Origin: Liquidambar formosana
Lineage: Eukaryota; Streptophyta; Magnoliopsida; Saxifragales; Altingiaceae
Assembly: GCA_039720395.1 (NCBI GenBank)
Contig: CM077826.1
Span: forward strand, 25,624,430-25,688,429
DNA: 64,000 nt
Direction of reading: 5' to 3'
The position numbers were made by a program, and so were the translations under genes. The notes beneath the pieces are model-generated. The model was not told where the DNA came from. It was given only the letters and a program-made list of their open reading frames with translations, and ran no database searches. Shown here one piece after another: positions 61,525 through 64,000 of this stretch (positions within the stretch are counted from its first letter, which is position 1; each line of letters begins with the position of its first letter).

Positions 61525-61695
61525 AAAGAAAAAGTTGTCTCCTTGTTAGAATTGATTTGTCAAGAAATGTTCTGAATATATGCTTTTGACAGATTGTTGC
61601 ATTTTTGGGCGTGCTGGTTTACAAATTTTATGGTGAGGAGCTAAGGGAAATGTTTGGTTATGAAGAACACCCATATGGGTTTTATGCAATGGCAG
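58017..61695 (+). CDS. RING-CH (MARCH-type) E3 ubiquitin ligase, 3' end beyond window
   Basis: RING-CH proteins are membrane-embedded E3 ligases that pass ubiquitin from an E2 to membrane-protein targets. Exons: 57990-58251 (start codon 58017, MQIVSNDSQTRD), 58456-58540, 58752-58898 and 61593-61695. All have AG/GT borders and compatible phases. The C4HC3 zinc-binding set is split over three exons: CRICLDTEGEDLIAPCHC, then KYVHRSCLDNWR, then HCTECRAVF. An acidic, serine-rich N-terminus of about 65 residues precedes it. After the RING come RWWLRLKFHFLVARDH and hydrophobic AFIFVIVQLIVAFLGVLVY (first membrane segment), then FYGEELREMFGYEEHPYGFY. The last visible exon ends in phase 1; the family normally has a second membrane segment and a cytoplasmic tail, not found before 64000. 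The intron 58899-61592 contains a SINE-like copy. Identity of the family is secure; the orthologue is not named. Confidence 0.9.
58899..61592 (+). other. Long intron of the RING-CH gene
   Basis: 2.7 kb between a GT at 58899 and an AG at 61591-61592. It holds a 16-base C run at 60013-60028, a SINE-like insertion at about 61350-61525 and otherwise AT-rich DNA with only short chance ORFs. Confidence 0.75.
61350..61525 (+). mobile_element. SINE-like retroposon copy B
   Basis: CCCTTGGGGCCACCCACAGAAGG, then GTTTCATGGTTCTCATGGGCC and TTATATGGGCCTGGGGTTTGCCC match copy A at 26.6 kb, followed by a long A-rich tail (61480-61532). Possible TSD CTCTTGCTAAA / CTCCTTGTTAGA is weak. Confidence 0.65.
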
Positions 61696-62189
61696 GTATG
61701 CTTAGTGTGCCAGTCCATTGAACTATCTACTTTTGGGAGTCAGTGTTTTTGTTTGTCTGCTTGCACCACTGCATGATTGTGAATGTTATATTATATATTT
61801 GTTCAAAAAGTCAATTTTGTGTCTTAGGTACGAGATCCTTTGTTTTTGGGGTAGGTGTGCGTAGAACATTTCTACTATTGTTAGTATTTGTTTCATGGCT
61901 TGTTCTTTCATTTGTTCAGCACATGCTGCATTTTTTCCCCTCAATTCCCATTATTCCATAAGAGTCATTTTGTCCCTTTTTCTGTAGATATCAGTGTGCG
62001 TAACGTTTTGCATGATATTTGGTGATGTCTTTCTATTCCCCTCTTCTCTTTCCAAATTCTGTGCCATGCACTGTCGATTTAGTTGGCTTCAGAAGTTGGT
62101 TGTTTTGTATGAGGTATCTTGCTAGTTCATGTAATTACCTGTTTGGCTATGGGAAATAGGTTGGGTAGCCTCTATATGCTGCACTGCTG

Positions 62190-62560
62190 CAGTCAGATGG
62201 TTTTCGCTACATGATCAAACCACATTCTTTTTTACGTTCTTCCCTGTCTTTGTAGTGCCATTTACTTGAACCATGCCTGTCTCTACCAATGCAGTCATAT
62301 AATTTTGGGGGAATTACAGATAGGTCCAGCTTTTTTTTGGATAAGTCAGATAGGTCCAGCTACGGGCAAACAATTACAGTTCAAATACAGTTAGTAGTCA
62401 TTCTTAGTTAAATTAGTAGTCATTTACTATTGAACTGTAATTGTTTGCCCGTTGCCAGACCTATCTGTGATTCCCCCTATAATTTTTGTTACATGGCCAA
62501 GCCATTTAATTCTACGTTCTTTCATGTTTACATATGCACAAATTTTGTGCCACCTAACTT
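62190..62560 (-). pseudogene. RTE-type LINE C-terminal remnant, interrupted by a MITE
   Basis: Minus strand from about 62560 reads NMKERRIKWLGHV, resembling the MRENRLRWFGHV motif near the C-terminus of plant RTE-clade LINE proteins. A second, diverged version lies beyond the MITE (about 62200-62260, CATGATCAAACCACATTC aligning with CATGGCCAAGCCATTTAA). Too short for confident assignment. It lies in the last visible intron of the RING-CH gene. Confidence 0.45.
62307..62477. mobile_element. 171-bp MITE with perfect 9-bp TSD
   Basis: Inverted ends GGGGGAATTACAGATAGGTC and (inverted) GGGGGAATCACAGATAGGTC are flanked by TATAATTTT at 62298-62306 and 62478-62486. Interior arms share ACAATTACAGTTCAA and ACTACTAA-type phrases; strongly palindromic. 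A Mutator-type TSD length. The same family is at 8030-8180. Confidence 0.9.
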
Positions 62561-62602
62561 TCCAGTTTCCACAATTACATTTATTTCTAATTCTTGCCCC
62601 AC

Positions 62603-62603
<1 letters not shown>

Positions 62604-62659
<56 letters not shown>
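62604..62659. repeat. C34-A22 homopolymer junction
   Basis: Thirty-four consecutive C followed directly by twenty-two A. ORFs encoding polyproline or polyglycine here are artefacts of this run. Confidence 0.97.
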
Positions 62660-62672
<13 letters not shown>

Positions 62673-64000
62673 TCTTCACATTCTAATATCAGCTATGACT
62701 CAACTACTCAGCAAAATCTTAATCCCATCAACTTGGGATTGACTGCATGAACTCTTTCTGTTTTTTTTTCCCCCCCAATTAGTTCTATCTAGATTTCGTT
62801 TTGTTTTTTTTTTTTTTTTTTTCCCCTTTGGGCAGAGAAAAGAAGGGGAGGAGGGCTTCCTCTTGTCCCCCTCTGGTGCCTTCAACTTGAATCGAATTGC
62901 ATTTCTTCGACATGCGTGGCTGAACTATCTTGGATGGCTTTCCTGCTGTCCTCAATTGGTGTCTCCTTCACCTTTTTACAAATAATTTATTTCTTATTTT
63001 TATCGTTCTTCATAGTGATATTCATCCATTGTAACAATCTCATTTCGGGTTACACTGATTTTTTGAACATCTTTTTTGATTTCCAAAAATTTACTTCATT
63101 TATAAAGCATAGTCGGCTTTTTAATTGCTTTTAAGTAGCATTATTGGTCATGCTTAAGTGACTTGTGGCACAACTAGGTACTGATGTCCTGACTTAGTAT
63201 CGGCTAATACTTTGTGAGATGCAAAAATGATGTATAGTTGAACCCAAAATAATTATTAAAAATAAATAAAGGAAATGATAAAAAAACATATGTGAGAAGT
63301 CTAGAACAGTGAAAGAAGTACACGTTGCAGTTTACTATGTATGATATGATCAAAAAGTGTTACTATGGCAGTTTTAAACACATTGCTGTACGATATTGAA
63401 TATTAAATACATTTTATTCATAGAAGTTTCCATCGTTAGTATACAGAAAATAAAACTTCAACATCTCTTACCCTAAGAAGTTAATTTTCCAATTACCCAT
63501 CCGATCAAGTTATGTGATATTGCATACAGGGTTGGAGCTAGGAATCTATTCTAACGAGGGTGATCTTTAGTTGGTTGCTAGTTGTACCAAAAATCTATAA
63601 ATTTGAATAAATCAAATGATTGCAACCTCCAACAAATTTCTTTTTTGCTAATTGACAATAACATGATCAAAGAGTATTTTTAAACTGATAGCAAATATAA
63701 AAAGTTATATAGTGATTAATAATATTTCTATTCAATACCTATACAATTGTCCAGAAAATTCTTCATGTTTTGAAACCTTAGCATGATAACCTCTTTATTA
63801 ATGCCATTAAACATGTCTTTCTAGTCATCCACTGATCTCCCAATTGGTTGTGGCAATTGGTTCTTCATGATCTTCATAATAGAAAATGTCATCTATATAG
63901 ACCCTTCACTGTATGAATATTGTATGCTTTGCCAGCCCATACTAGCACACGGTTTTATTTTCCCCAAGTTTCCTAGGAAAAGGCCTCCATACATTGAGGT
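62660..64000 (+). other. Presumed RING-CH intron continuing to window edge
   Basis: No exon encoding the expected second membrane segment was found before the edge, so this is probably intron. It includes a repeat-derived CTTAATCCCATCAACTTGGGATTGACTGCATG phrase (62718-62748) of a common plant retroposon type, and at 63530-63725 a relative of the 12.3-kb dispersed repeat. Confidence 0.5.

Noticed and set aside
62427..62750. Polyglycine and polyproline ORFs
   Set aside because: They arise from the C34-A22 homopolymer run.

Overview
The window looks like nuclear DNA of a eudicot plant. It is AT-rich and repeat-dominated, with two plant housekeeping-type genes: NMD3 and a RING-CH/MARCH-type membrane ubiquitin ligase. 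Everything between them is layered plant transposons (LINE, SINE, Tat/Ogre-like LTR elements, Mutator, hAT, CACTA, PIF/Harbinger, Stowaway, Helitron). There are no prokaryotic signals. Element boundaries were set by reading terminal repeats and target-site duplications (TSDs) directly from the sequence; no alignment or database search was run.

Region 1-9 kb is a patchwork of small DNA transposons. A 1.58-kb Mutator-like element (1264-2843, perfect 9-bp TSD) sits inside a foldback repeat. It is followed by a PIF/Harbinger-like element (3056-4132), a 174-bp foldback MITE (4925-5098), a hAT-like element (5357-6579) and a MITE (8030-8180) whose relative lies at 62.3 kb. Region 9-14.7 kb holds NMD3 on the minus strand: a CDS without introns but with two single-base frame breaks, preceded by a likely 3.9-kb 5'-UTR intron that contains an old LINE fragment.

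Region 14.8-19.0 kb is a Helitron inside a Helitron of the same family; an unoccupied copy of the insertion site is preserved within the inserted DNA, which proves the junction. Region 19.19-25.42 kb is a 6.2-kb CACTA element (TSD GAA) carrying LINE pieces. Region 27.0-49.95 kb is one short non-autonomous Mutator-like element (about 1.4 kb, perfect 9-bp TSD) inflated to 23 kb by LTR retrotransposons. The first is a Tat/Ogre-like element with about 2.9-kb LTRs, a broken gag, an inverted solo LTR and a 79-bp tandem array; its 3' LTR is itself split by a solo LTR of another family. The second is a tandem LTR-internal-LTR-internal-LTR element with an unrecognised ORF and an in-frame UAG shared by both copies.

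Region 50-55 kb holds a 271-bp Helitron, a Stowaway MITE, foldbacks, a LINE fragment with a tRNA-derived SINE inserted in it, and a copia-like LTR remnant. From about 55.45 kb to the right edge runs the plus-strand RING-CH gene. Four coding exons are visible; the C-terminal exons lie beyond the window.

The two host genes are not functionally linked as far as can be seen. The main interest is the nested transposon stratigraphy, the unusual LTR element at 43.4-49.3 kb, the compound Helitron, and the frame-broken NMD3.
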